DNA of 9,110 nucleotides from JBOHSA01 sp050732995 (GCA_050732995.1 JBOHSA010000046.1:1-9110); one strand, 5' to 3'; counted from the first letter of the stretch, positions 1-8,365 are shown. The notes: generated by a model not told the origin, from the letters alone. Numbers and translations are program-made.

Positions 1-1796
1 ATCTCGCGGCGCCGATCGACGATGCGCGCCTGCGCCCGCAAGCCGGACAGGTAGGCGTTGATCCGGGCCTGGCGCAGCTGCCCCAGGAGACGCTCGCGTT
101 GCGCGGCGCGTTGCGCCAGCCAGGCCGCGGAATCAGCCGACCGGCGGCTGAGCACCTCCACCACGAACGACCCGCCGTCGCCATGGATCGCCGGGCTGCG
201 CTCTCCGACGCGCAAGCCGAACGCGGCGCCCACCACGAGCGGCTGGCCCACGAGGAAGCCCGCCGGCGCGCCACGCGAGAACGGGCCGAGCGTTTGGACC
301 GGCACACCGTGCCGCGCCGCCGCAGTCGCCAGCGCCTCGCCCAGCCGGAGCTGGCGGACGAAGCCCTCGGCGCGCGGCCGCACGATCGCCGCCTTGCGCT
401 CGAGCCGGGCGGCCTGGAGCACGGTGGGGCGGACCTCGGCGAGGGGCGGCACGCCTGCCGGCACGAGCGAGTCCAGCCGGAACACGTAATACGCCGCCGG
501 CGCCTCGATGACGGGACTGGTCTCGCCCGACCCGGCTTCGAACGCCCAGACGCTCACGTCGGGCACGATCCGCCCCCCGAGGAACGCTCGCTCGCCTTCC
601 ACCACGCGGCCGCGCTCCAGCGGCGGCCCCAGCCGGCGCGCCGCGCTGTCGAGGGCGGCGGGGTCGGTCTGCTCCGAGCCGAGGCGGTCCAGGGAATCGG
701 CGCGCGCCTCCACGGCGTCCAGGTGGGCACCCACCAGCTCGATGGGAATGAGAATGTGCCGGGCGCGGACCGAGTCACCCCGCGTCTGCTCGATCCGGAT
801 CAGGTGATAGCCGAAGCTGGAGAGCACCGGTGGCGAAACCTGCCGCGGGCCCAGCCCGCGCAAGCCGGCGAGAAACCCAGGGTCGAAGCCCGGTTGGCTC
901 CGCTTGAACCAGCCGAGGTCGCCCCCTTGCGCCGCACTCCCCGAGTCGGCTGACTCCCGCCGGGCCACCTCCGCGAACTTTGTCGAGTCTGCCCCCGGGC
1001 CGATCTCCGCTCGCAGCCGGCGCGCCCGCGCGAGGGCGGCGGCCGTGTCGGCCGCATTGGGTCTGCGGTCGAGCGCGACGTAGCTCACGAACGCGACGGC
1101 GGGCCGCCGATACTCGTCACGGTGGTCCTCGTAGTAGCGCTCGACCTCCGCATCCGTGACCGGAGCGTCGGCGTCCGCCACTTGCTGCGGCCAGAACGTG
1201 GCCACCGCCACCCGGACCGAGTCATGCTCGTCGCGGTAGAGCTGCCACAGCTTCGCGTCCGGTAGGTAGACGTCCGCCGTGACGTACTGCGCGAGCTTGA
1301 CCTGCGGGATCTGCTCGCGGTAGCGCGCCTCGAGCGACTGGAGAAACGTCGGGTCGGCCGTCGCGAGAAACCGCTGGTACTTCGCGATATCGAATTGGCC
1401 ATCGGTCTGGAAGTCGGGGAGCTGAAACACTTCGGGTGGCGGTTGGCTGCGCGCCATGGCGATCACTTCCTCATTCGTGGCCGCGATCCCGAGCCGGCGA
1501 TACTCGTCCTGCAACAGCGCGGCTTGAATCAGCTGTTCCACCACCTGATCCTGCAGCTGGCGCTCCTCCTCCCGCGTCAGAGGCGCCGCGCCGCGCCGTT
1601 GGCGGTACTGCTCATACGCCCGCTGGACGGCCTGCTGGTACTCGGGGATCTGGACCTCGTGTCCGTTGACCTTGAGGACCACATTCGCCCCAGGCCCCAG
1701 GATGTCCATCACCTGGCCATAGGCCAGCCAGCCGATGAACGAGAAGGCCAGGATATAGAAGACCCACTTCGCGTTGGCGCGCATCGTGCGCATCAT
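1..1796 (-). CDS. ppiD: PpiD/SurA-like membrane-anchored peptidyl-prolyl isomerase/chaperone (C-terminus cut by window edge)
   Basis: The reading frame stays open from the ATG at 1796-1794 to the left edge, giving 598 visible residues (E. coli PpiD is about 620, so little is missing). Residues 11-29 (WVFYILAFSFIGWLAYGQV) form one N-terminal membrane anchor after a short basic cytoplasmic stretch, as in PpiD. Residues 30-210 look like a SurA-N helical chaperone region. A parvulin domain follows at about 225-335, with FAEVARRES at 274, GGDLGWF ending at 297 and FGYHLI around 328-333. A second, degenerate parvulin-like half begins with ARHIL at 345-349. The likely role is folding of outer-membrane and secreted proteins at the periplasmic face of the inner membrane. 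The start is supported by GGAG 11 nt upstream and a candidate promoter. A second ATG directly follows and could equally serve. The family call is firm; the PpiD subtype is inferred from the anchor and length. Confidence 0.87.
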   Translation of the reverse strand, partial: MMRTMRANAKWVFYILAFSFIGWLAYGQVMDILGPGANVVLKVNGHEVQIPEYQQAVQRAYEQYRQRRGAAPLTREEERQLQDQVVEQLIQAALLQDEYRRLGIAATNEEVIAMARSQPPPEVFQLPDFQTDGQFDIAKYQRFLATADPTFLQSLEARYREQIPQVKLAQYVTADVYLPDAKLWQLYRDEHDSVRVAVATFWPQQVADADAPVTDAEVERYYEDHRDEYRRPAVAFVSYVALDRRPNAADTAAALARARRLRAEIGPGADSTKFAEVARRESADSGSAAQGGDLGWFKRSQPGFDPGFLAGLRGLGPRQVSPPVLSSFGYHLIRIEQTRGDSVRARHILIPIELVGAHLDAVEARADSLDRLGSEQTDPAALDSAARRLGPPLERGRVVEGERAFLGGRIVPDVSVWAFEAGSGETSPVIEAPAAYYVFRLDSLVPAGVPPLAEVRPTVLQAARLERKAAIVRPRAEGFVRQLRLGEALATAAARHGVPVQTLGPFSRGAPAGFLVGQPLVVGAAFGLRVGERSPAIHGDGGSFVVEVLSRRSADSAAWLAQRAAQRERLLGQLRQARINAYLSGLRAQARIVDRRRE

Positions 1797-1838
1797 GGCG
1801 ACACGGACTCCATCCGGTGGAAAGGAGGAAGGGGCATA

Positions 1839-1867
1839 AGTCTAAGAACCACAACGAGCAAACTCAA
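1839..1867 (-). promoter_or_regulatory. Candidate sigma70-type promoter for the ppiD-like gene
   Basis: Read on the minus strand, TTGAGT (1867-1862) is followed after exactly 17 nt by TAGACT (1844-1839). Each hexamer matches four of six consensus positions. Transcription would start near 1832, leaving a leader of roughly 35 nt that includes the GGAG (1811-1808) before the ATG at 1796. The spacer is clearly AT-richer than the surrounding coding sequence. This is motif reading only. Confidence 0.45.
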
Positions 1868-1887
1868 GCGAGCCGAAACGAATCTGA

Positions 1888-1917
1888 TTGACAGCACCGC
1901 CGGCGAAACACTATCTT
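1888..1917 (+). promoter_or_regulatory. Candidate sigma70-type promoter for the TPR gene and downstream operon
   Basis: A perfect TTGACA (1888-1893) is followed after 18 nt by TATCTT (1912-1917), which matches four of six positions of the -10 consensus. Transcription would begin near 1924, about 20 nt before the GTG start at 1945. Its -35 box lies 20 bp from the -35 box of the opposite-strand promoter, so the two face away from each other across a compact 148-bp spacer. A shared regulator is possible, but I see no clear operator palindrome. Confidence 0.5.
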
Positions 1918-1944
1918 CGTCCAATTCCCACAAAGACTTAGGCC

Positions 1945-3714
1945 GTGGCCTACACCAGCGAGATCGAAAAGCTCGAAAAACGGTGGCTGGAGAACCCCAA
2001 GGGGCGCAATTTCGCCCCGCTGGCGGACGCCTATCGCAAAGCGGGAGAACTAGATAGGGCCATCGAGCTGTGTCAGAGCGGGCTCTCGCTCCACCCCGAT
2101 TACGTCAGCGCCCACATCGTGTATGCCCGCTGTCTGATCGATCAGAAAAACGACGCCGGGGCCGAAGAGGTGTTCAAGAAGGTCCTGGAGCTCGATCGGG
2201 AGAACATCATCGCACTCAAGGTGTTGGCCGAGATTGCCGACCGGCACAAACGGCCGGACGAGACCGTCGTGTGGCTCTCCCGGCTGCTCGCCGCCGACCC
2301 GATGAACGGCGATGCGGCGGAGGCGCTCGGGCGGGCCAAAGGGAGGGCCGCGCGCGCCGTCAAGCAGAGTGTTTCGGCGGCGGAGCCGGTGGCCCAGCTG
2401 GTGCCCGAACCCGGGGTCGTCCACTTGAAGCCTGCTCCACTCACCGAAGCCCCCACGACCGCGATGGGGAAGCCCGACTTCGCAATCGAGCACACGTCGG
2501 TCGAGCCGGCCCCGCCTCCCCCCTCCCCGCCGCGCCCGCCCTCGCCCCCTCGCCCCTCCGTCGCGGGGGCCGCGCCTGTGGCGGGTGGCGGCAGTGTGGG
2601 GGAGCTCGAGACCTTCGATGGCAGCATCGACATCGACGCCGCCGCCCACGCGGCGGCGAAGGCCGAAGGTCTCGAGGTGCAAGAGGACGTGGAGCTCAAA
2701 CCGCAACGGATCGAAGTGGAGGGATTGGCGCACACCCAGTACGAGGGGAGTGGGATATTCAAGCGGGACGTGTCTCAAGCGCCGGAGTCCGCGCCGGCGC
2801 CTCCCTCGCCTCCCGCTCCCTCTCCAGTCGGGTCCGAGGACGAGGAGCTGCCGGAGATCGACCTGCCCCTGATCATGCCGGAAGACCTGGAGCCGGTGGC
2901 GCAGGCCTCGCTCCGGTTCCCGGAGCCACCGGCGCCGCCTGCGCCGCCTCCGGCACGGCCGCGCGGCACCACGGCGCCGGTCGTGGACGACGACGGCGCA
3001 GCCGATACGGCCGCGCTTTCGCGGGCCGAGCCGGTGCTGACCGAAACGATGGCGGAGTTGTATCGCAGCCAAGGCCATCCGGAGGATGCCCTGCGCGTCT
3101 ACCAGGCCTTGCTGGCGCAGCGACCGGGCGATGCGCGACTCCAGGCCAAGATCGACGCGCTGACCGGGGACAAGAAACGCGGGGCCTCGAGCGGGCAGTC
3201 GGTGGGTGCGTATCTGAAGAACATCCTGCATGGTGTCCCGGCTTCCCGGGCGACCGGTCCGCGCCCGGTGCCGGGATCCAGCCTGGAGAGCGCGTTCGCG
3301 GGCGTCGCGCCCGAGCCGGAGGTCGAGGACAACTTGGCCGAGCCACCGGGAGCGCCCACGCAGCCAACCGATGAAGCGCTCTCGCTCGACTCCGTTTTCG
3401 GTGACGAAGGGGCCGGGGGCTCTCTCCCCAGTGCACCGCCTCCGGCACTTCCGTCCGCGTTGGAGGCCGCCGCGCCCCGCGGTGGTGGAAGGGCAGGAGG
3501 CAGCGGGTTTTCCTTCGACGAATTCTTCAACGCGCCTGCACCGGGCGGCGCCGCGGGTGGCGAAGGCGGGGGGGGGGGGAGTGTCGCCGGCGGCGCCAGA
3601 CCGGGAGCGGCACCGGAGCCGGGTCGCAGCTCCGGACGGCACGCGCGGCCGCCCACCGACGATGAAGGAGATCTGGATCAGTTCCAGTCGTGGCTCAAGG
3701 GTCTCAAATCCTAG
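1945..3714 (+). CDS. TPR-repeat protein with long disordered Pro/Gly-rich linkers, function unknown
   Basis: This 589-residue protein starts at GTG 1945; no upstream in-frame start is available and only a weak TAGG lies before it. Three tetratricopeptide repeats are visible at about residues 21-53, 55-87 and 89-121, each with the small/aromatic spacing and terminal Pro or equivalent of TPR helices. A further single TPR-like helix pair lies at about 365-398 (ELYRSQGHPEDALRVYQALL). Between and after these are low-complexity Pro-, Ala- and Gly-rich stretches such as APPPPSPPRPPSPPRPS. In the tail three short motifs recur: SLESAF (446), SLDSVF (480) and SFDEFF (523). The protein ends in an amphipathic-looking FQSWLKGLKS. 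No signal peptide or membrane segment is seen, so it is probably a cytoplasmic scaffold or adaptor. A homopolymer of 12 G (3568-3579) encodes four Gly. It overlaps aroQ by one base. The family is certain, the function is not known. Confidence 0.85.
   Translation: MAYTSEIEKLEKRWLENPKGRNFAPLADAYRKAGELDRAIELCQSGLSLHPDYVSAHIVYARCLIDQKNDAGAEEVFKKVLELDRENIIALKVLAEIADRHKRPDETVVWLSRLLAADPMNGDAAEALGRAKGRAARAVKQSVSAAEPVAQLVPEPGVVHLKPAPLTEAPTTAMGKPDFAIEHTSVEPAPPPPSPPRPPSPPRPSVAGAAPVAGGGSVGELETFDGSIDIDAAAHAAAKAEGLEVQEDVELKPQRIEVEGLAHTQYEGSGIFKRDVSQAPESAPAPPSPPAPSPVGSEDEELPEIDLPLIMPEDLEPVAQASLRFPEPPAPPAPPPARPRGTTAPVVDDDGAADTAALSRAEPVLTETMAELYRSQGHPEDALRVYQALLAQRPGDARLQAKIDALTGDKKRGASSGQSVGAYLKNILHGVPASRATGPRPVPGSSLESAFAGVAPEPEVEDNLAEPPGAPTQPTDEALSLDSVFGDEGAGGSLPSAPPPALPSALEAAAPRGGGRAGGSGFSFDEFFNAPAPGGAAGGEGGGGGSVAGGARPGAAPEPGRSSGRHARPPTDDEGDLDQFQSWLKGLKS
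3568..3579 (+). repeat. G12 homopolymer in the TPR gene
   Basis: Twelve consecutive G encode exactly four glycine codons in the Gly-rich linker near residues 542-545 of the TPR protein. Tracts this long are prone to slipped-strand mispairing. A one-base change would replace the last roughly 45 residues, including the C-terminal FQSWLKGLKS. It may also be a place where sequencing or assembly miscounts. Confidence 0.8.
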
Positions 3715-4160
3715 TGCACATCGCCGTTCTGAACGGCCCGAACCTGAACCTGCTCGGCGCGCGCGAACCGGAACTGTACGGCCGCGCGACGCTGGCCGAG
3801 ATCGAGGCGACCACACGCGCCCGGGCGCGCGCCCTCGGGGTCGAGTGCAGTTGGACCCAGACTAACCATGAAGGCGAACTGGTCGACGCAATCCAGGCGT
3901 TGAAGGATCGGGCCGACGGCGCCGTGATCAACGCCGCGGCGTACACGCATACGAGCCTGGCCGTGCGGGACGCCCTGCTCGCCGTGCGGATCCCCTTCGT
4001 GGAGGTCCATCTGTCGAACATCTTCGCGCGCGAGCCCGAGCGCCGCCGGTCGGTGCTCGCCGATCTGGCCGTCGCGGTCGTGACGGGGTTCGGTGCCGAA
4101 AGCTACCGGTTGGGACTCGAGGGGCTGGTGGGCTATCTCCAGTCCCGCCATGCCCGTTGA
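3714..4160 (+). CDS. aroQ: Type II 3-dehydroquinate dehydratase
   Basis: The enzyme converts 3-dehydroquinate to 3-dehydroshikimate, the third step of the shikimate pathway to aromatic amino acids, in the cytoplasm. The 148-residue product has the usual type II length of about 145-150. It begins with the hallmark LNGPNLNLLG (residues 6-15), then R17, catalytic Y22 in EPELYG, N73 and H79 in NAAAYTHTS, H99 in EVHLSN, and R106/R110. These align with the known active-site residues of the M. tuberculosis enzyme at a constant offset of two, so it should be active. I chose GTG 3714, which shares one base with the TAG of the upstream TPR gene (TAGTG). A GTG at 3690 is in frame but would add eight residues before the conserved start of the fold. 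AAGGG at 3697-3701 is a possible ribosome site. The 3' end overlaps the peptidase gene by 11 nt. Confidence 0.96.
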   Translation: MHIAVLNGPNLNLLGAREPELYGRATLAEIEATTRARARALGVECSWTQTNHEGELVDAIQALKDRADGAVINAAAYTHTSLAVRDALLAVRIPFVEVHLSNIFAREPERRRSVLADLAVAVVTGFGAESYRLGLEGLVGYLQSRHAR

Positions 4161-5256
4161 CCGACGGCGGGAGCGACTCGAAGGGCTCGTCCGGCTGCTG
4201 GAAGCGGAAAACCTGGATGCCCTGCTCGTGACGGCCCGGCCCAACGTGCGATACCTGACCGGGTTCAGCGGCTCCGCCGCACTTGTCGTGGTGACTCGGG
4301 CGGACACGCTGCTCGTGACCGACTTTCGCTACGACGAACAGGCCCGGACGGAGGCCGGTGCGGTGGCCCGCGTCGAGGTGGAGCGCACCAACGTATGGGA
4401 GCGGTTCCTGCGCGAGCTACCCGGGCTGGGACCGCTCGAGCGCATCGGCTTCGAGGCTCACACCGTCACCGTGAAGGAGGCCGAGCGCCTCCACGAGGCG
4501 GGGGTGAGGGGCGGCGGGCGCTGGACCTGGAACCCTACGACCGAGCTGGTGGAGCGGCTGCGTGCCCGCAAGGATCCCGGTGAAGTGGCGGCGATCCGCG
4601 CGGCCGCGACGCTGGCGCTGGAAGCGCTGCGGCGCACCCTCGCCGTTGTGCGACCGGGGCTCACGGAGCTCGAGATCGCAGGAGTCTTGGAAGGCACGTT
4701 GCGCCGGCTGGGGAGTGAAGGGCACCCCTTCGCGACGATCGTGGCTTCGGGCCCCCGCAGCGCGCTGCCCCATGCGCAGACGAGCCGCCGCACGGTGGCC
4801 GCCGGGGAGTGGCTCTTGCTGGACTTCGGAGCGGTGGTCGACGGGTATTGCGCCGACATCACGCGCACCGTGGTGGTTGGGGCGCGGGCGACCGACGCGC
4901 AGCATGCGTTGTACGAGCTGGTGCGCACGGCCCAACAGCGGGTGCGCGAAGGAGTGCGGGCCGGGATGCCCGGGCGCGACGCCGACGCCCTGGCGCGCGA
5001 CCTGATCGAGGCCCGGGGCTTCGGGGACGGCTTCGGCCACTCCACCGGGCACGGCCTGGGCCTCGAAGTGCACGAGGCGCCGCGGTTGGCGAAGACGGTC
5101 GCGGAACCGCTGCCCGCAGACGCCGTTGTCACGGTCGAGCCCGGCGTGTACCTGGCGGGGCAGGGGGGGGTGCGCATCGAAGACGATGTGCACCTCAGCG
5201 GCTCCGGCCCAGTGCTCCTGTCCGACGGCAAGACCGAGCTCGTTGAGCTGACGTGA
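4150..5256 (+). CDS. M24 family Xaa-Pro aminopeptidase (PepP/PepQ/YqhT-like)
   Basis: This 368-residue metallopeptidase removes N-terminal residues preceding proline from peptides in the cytoplasm. The N-terminal creatinase/prolidase-type domain covers about 1-125 (ALLVTARPNVRYLTGFSGS), and the pita-bread catalytic domain about 135-368. All five dinuclear metal ligands are present with family spacing: D225 (LLLDFGA), D236 (CADITRT), H301 (STGHGLG), E330 (TVEPGVY) and E344 (RIEDDV); H308 in EVHE matches the catalytic His. The start is ATG 4150, which overlaps the aroQ stop by 11 nt. A GTG at 4093 would add 19 unconserved residues that overlap aroQ. A run of eight G (5163-5170) lies between the last two ligands. 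M24 peptidases of this type commonly sit between aroQ and efp/accB. The exact substrate preference (PepP versus PepQ) cannot be settled from sequence alone. Confidence 0.94.
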   Translation: MPVDRRRERLEGLVRLLEAENLDALLVTARPNVRYLTGFSGSAALVVVTRADTLLVTDFRYDEQARTEAGAVARVEVERTNVWERFLRELPGLGPLERIGFEAHTVTVKEAERLHEAGVRGGGRWTWNPTTELVERLRARKDPGEVAAIRAAATLALEALRRTLAVVRPGLTELEIAGVLEGTLRRLGSEGHPFATIVASGPRSALPHAQTSRRTVAAGEWLLLDFGAVVDGYCADITRTVVVGARATDAQHALYELVRTAQQRVREGVRAGMPGRDADALARDLIEARGFGDGFGHSTGHGLGLEVHEAPRLAKTVAEPLPADAVVTVEPGVYLAGQGGVRIEDDVHLSGSGPVLLSDGKTELVELT

Positions 5257-5301
5257 AGTCGGGAGCAGGACGGAGGTTGGGGCCGGGGGACGGGAGCGGC
5301 G

Positions 5302-5330
5302 TTGACGGCTTGGGCCGTCCGGGGTCTATT
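5302..5330 (+). promoter_or_regulatory. Candidate promoter immediately upstream of accB
   Basis: TTGACG (5302-5307, five of six consensus matches) is followed after 17 nt by TCTATT (5325-5330, four of six). The predicted start of transcription, near 5337, falls only a couple of bases before the accB ATG at 5339. Such an mRNA would be essentially leaderless. This is the only non-overlapping junction of the plus-strand gene chain, so a separate promoter for accB-pilT-accC-comB here is reasonable. Motif evidence only. Confidence 0.4.
5304..5319 (+). promoter_or_regulatory. Short perfect hairpin in the peptidase-accB gap
   Basis: GACGGC, a TTGG loop and GCCGTC form a perfect six-base-pair stem. 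No U-tract follows, so it is not a standard intrinsic terminator. It overlaps the -35 box and spacer of the candidate accB promoter. In read-through RNA from aroQ-peptidase it could fold just ahead of accB and slow or trim transcripts, or it may be a dyad operator at the promoter. The rest of the 82-bp gap is G-rich and non-coding. Confidence 0.4.
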
Positions 5331-5338
5331 GGGGGCGT

Positions 5339-5866
5339 ATGAATCTCGCGATCATCTCCCAGCTGGTGCAGATCCTGAAGGACGCGCCCGAGGTGGGTGC
5401 GATCGAGATTCGGCGCGGCCTGTTCGGCACCTGGTCCTCGATCCGGGTGTCCAAGGCGGGTCATCCCGCCACGAACGCTGGCCACATCTTGGTGACGCAG
5501 CCGGGGGGGGGGGGGGTGGGGAGGGGGGCGGGGGCCTCCGCACTCCCCTCCCATCTCGGGGCTCCGGCCCTCGGGGGGGGGGCGGGTGGGGAAGGCTCGG
5601 CGCCGGCGGCGCCGGCGACGCACCTGCTCGAGATCAAATCGCCCATGGTCGGGACATTTTACGCCTCGCCCGAGCCGGGGGCGCAACCGTACGTGAAGGG
5701 TGGCAGTCGGGTGACGGCGGGGCAGGTGGTTTGTATTATCGAGGCGATGAAGATCATGAACGAGATCGAGTCCGAGGTCCAAGGCGTGATTCGGGAGGTC
5801 TGCGTGGAGAACGCCCAGCCCGTCGAGTTCGGGCAGGTCCTGTTCCGAGTGGATCCCCATGGCTGA
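5339..5866 (+). CDS. accB: Biotin carboxyl carrier protein of acetyl-CoA carboxylase
   Basis: AccB carries the biotin that AccC carboxylates and the carboxyltransferase then uses to make malonyl-CoA, the first committed step of fatty-acid synthesis. The 175-residue product has a short N-terminal BCCP region (1-40, ISQLVQILKDAPEVGAIEI), a Gly/Ala/Pro-rich linker (about 54-95), and a biotinyl domain (about 97-175). The biotinylation motif EAMKIMN is at 135-141 with K138 as the biotin acceptor. The SPMVGTFYASPEPG segment that includes the protruding thumb loop is also present. The linker is encoded by extreme G-runs (14 and 10 G), yet the frame is intact. ATG 5339 is the only sensible start; GGGGG at 5331-5335 is a poor ribosome site. 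The stop overlaps the pilT start by 8 nt. The identity is secure. Confidence 0.97.
   Translation: MNLAIISQLVQILKDAPEVGAIEIRRGLFGTWSSIRVSKAGHPATNAGHILVTQPGGGGVGRGAGASALPSHLGAPALGGGAGGEGSAPAAPATHLLEIKSPMVGTFYASPEPGAQPYVKGGSRVTAGQVVCIIEAMKIMNEIESEVQGVIREVCVENAQPVEFGQVLFRVDPHG
5503..5591 (+). repeat. accB: Poly-G / G-quadruplex-prone tract encoding the AccB linker
   Basis: The first cluster (5503-5534) is G14, T, G4, A, G6, C, G5. The second (5573-5591) is G10, C, G3, T, G4. Both meet the usual pattern for G-quadruplex formation with one-base loops, on the coding strand and so also in the mRNA. GGGAGGGG at 5519-5526 can alternatively pair with CCCCTCCC at 5545-5552. Homopolymers of 14 and 10 bases are typical slippage sites, and also typical sites of sequencing miscounts. 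Confidence 0.85.
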
Positions 5867-7006
5867 CGCCCCGACGGCCACCGGCGCGACGTTCAACTTC
5901 AAGACCGCCATCACCCAGATGGTGCAGCGCAGCGGCTCCGACCTACTGCTCAAGGTGGGGCGCCCCCCCACCATCCGGGTGAACGGCGACCTGGTTTCGC
6001 TGGAGACGCAGCCCCTGAAGCCCGAGGAGCTGAAGTCGCTGGCCGAGCAGATCATGACGCCGCGCCAGGTCAAGGAGTTCGCCGAGCACAAGGAGGCGGA
6101 TTTCGCCATCGGCGTGCCGGGGGTGGGCCGATTCCGGACCAACGTGTATCAGCAGCGCGGCACCGTGGCCTTCGCGTTCCGCTCGATTCCCTACGAAGTG
6201 AAGACGATGAAGGAGCTGAACCTGCCGCCGGTGCTCGAGGAGATCGCGCTCAAGCCGCGCGGGCTGGTGCTGGTGACGGGCGTGACCGGCTCCGGCAAGT
6301 CCACCGCGCTCGCGGCGATGATCAACCACATCAACCTCAATCGCCGCGTCAACATCATCACGATCGAAGACCCGATCGAGTTCCTGCACCGGGACAACCT
6401 GTCGAACATCTCCCAGCGGGAAGTCGGGAACGACACGCTGTCGTTCAACTCGGCGTTGCGGCACGTGCTGCGGCAGGATCCCGACGTGATTCTGGTCGGG
6501 GAGGTCCGGGACATGGAGACGTTGGACACCGCGCTGAAGGCGGCCGACACCGGGCACATGGTGTTCTCCACGCTGCACACGACCGATGCCACGCAGACGA
6601 TCAACCGGGTGATTTCGTTCTTCCCGCCCCACCAGCACGAGGAGGTCCGGCATCTGTTGTCCACGGCGCTGCAGGCGGTGGTCTCGCTGCGGCTCGTGCC
6701 GCGTAAGGACGGCAAGGGCCGGGTGCCGGCGTCCGAGGTGCTGATCAATACCGCGGCGGTGGCGGACCACATCCGCGATCTCTCGAAGCAGCTCGTCATC
6801 CCCGATCTGATCGCCGAGGGCTCGGTGCAGTACGGGATGCAGAGCTTCGATCAGTCCCTGTTTCAGTGGTACCAGCAGGGGACCATCAGCTACGAGAGCG
6901 CGATTTTCTACGCGACCAAGCCCAGCGAGTTCGCGCTCAAGGTCTCCGGCGTGGACGCCACGGCGAGCAAGCTGGGCGGCCCCGCGAGCGTCGGCCTGAC
7001 GCCCTG

Positions 7007-7007
<1 letters not shown>
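5859..7007 (+). CDS. pilT: PilT/PilU-family type IV pilus retraction ATPase
   Basis: This 382-residue secretion-superfamily ATPase is expected to form a hexamer at the inner-membrane base of type IV pili and power pilus retraction for twitching, adhesion or DNA uptake. An N-terminal PAS-like region (about 12-115, SDLLLKVGRPPTIRVNGDL) precedes the RecA-like domain. That domain has Walker A GVTGSGKST at 141-149 (K147), the Asp box TIEDPIE with E170/D171, Walker B ILVGEVRD with E215, and the His box with H233 and H240 (TGHMVFSTLHT). All catalytic residues are intact. The C-terminal part, with GMQSFDQSL at 326-334 followed by a G-T-I-S-Y-E-S-A pattern, resembles PilU-type tails, and the AIRNLIRE motif of classical PilT is not recognisable. 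ATG 5859 overlaps the accB stop by 8 nt, and its TGA shares one base with the accC ATG. No other pilus genes are in the window. Confidence 0.95.

Positions 7008-8361
<1,354 letters not shown>

Positions 8362-8365
<4 letters not shown>

Noticed and set aside
99..953. 284-codon plus-strand open frame near the left edge
   Set aside because: It lies opposite the PpiD-like gene, which has a membrane anchor and parvulin motifs; the plus-strand translation is Arg/Ala-rich without motifs.
1821..1834. Strong Shine-Dalgarno-like AAAGGAGGAAGGGG on the plus strand
   Set aside because: No ATG, GTG or TTG follows at a usable distance and it lies upstream of the predicted plus-strand transcription start; probably chance.
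1395..2057. Plus-strand open frame running across the divergent promoter region
   Set aside because: It is antisense to the PpiD-like N-terminus, crosses both promoters and overlaps the TPR start in another frame.
2050..3816. 588-codon open frame on the minus strand opposite the TPR gene
   Set aside because: It is Arg/Gly-rich, resembles no family, and mirrors a GC-rich gene with clear TPRs; a typical high-GC antisense artefact.
4093..4149. Upstream GTG start for the M24 peptidase
   Set aside because: It adds 19 unconserved residues overlapping aroQ; ATG 4150 fits the family N-terminus.
5257..5338. Remnant of efp or a small gene in the peptidase-accB gap
   Set aside because: The 82 bp are G-rich, give no EF-P-like peptide and have no convincing small open frame with a ribosome site.
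6866..7006. 47-residue N-terminal extension of accC from an upstream in-frame ATG
   Set aside because: The extension is Arg-rich and overlaps pilT in another frame; the conserved AccC N-terminus begins exactly at ATG 7007.
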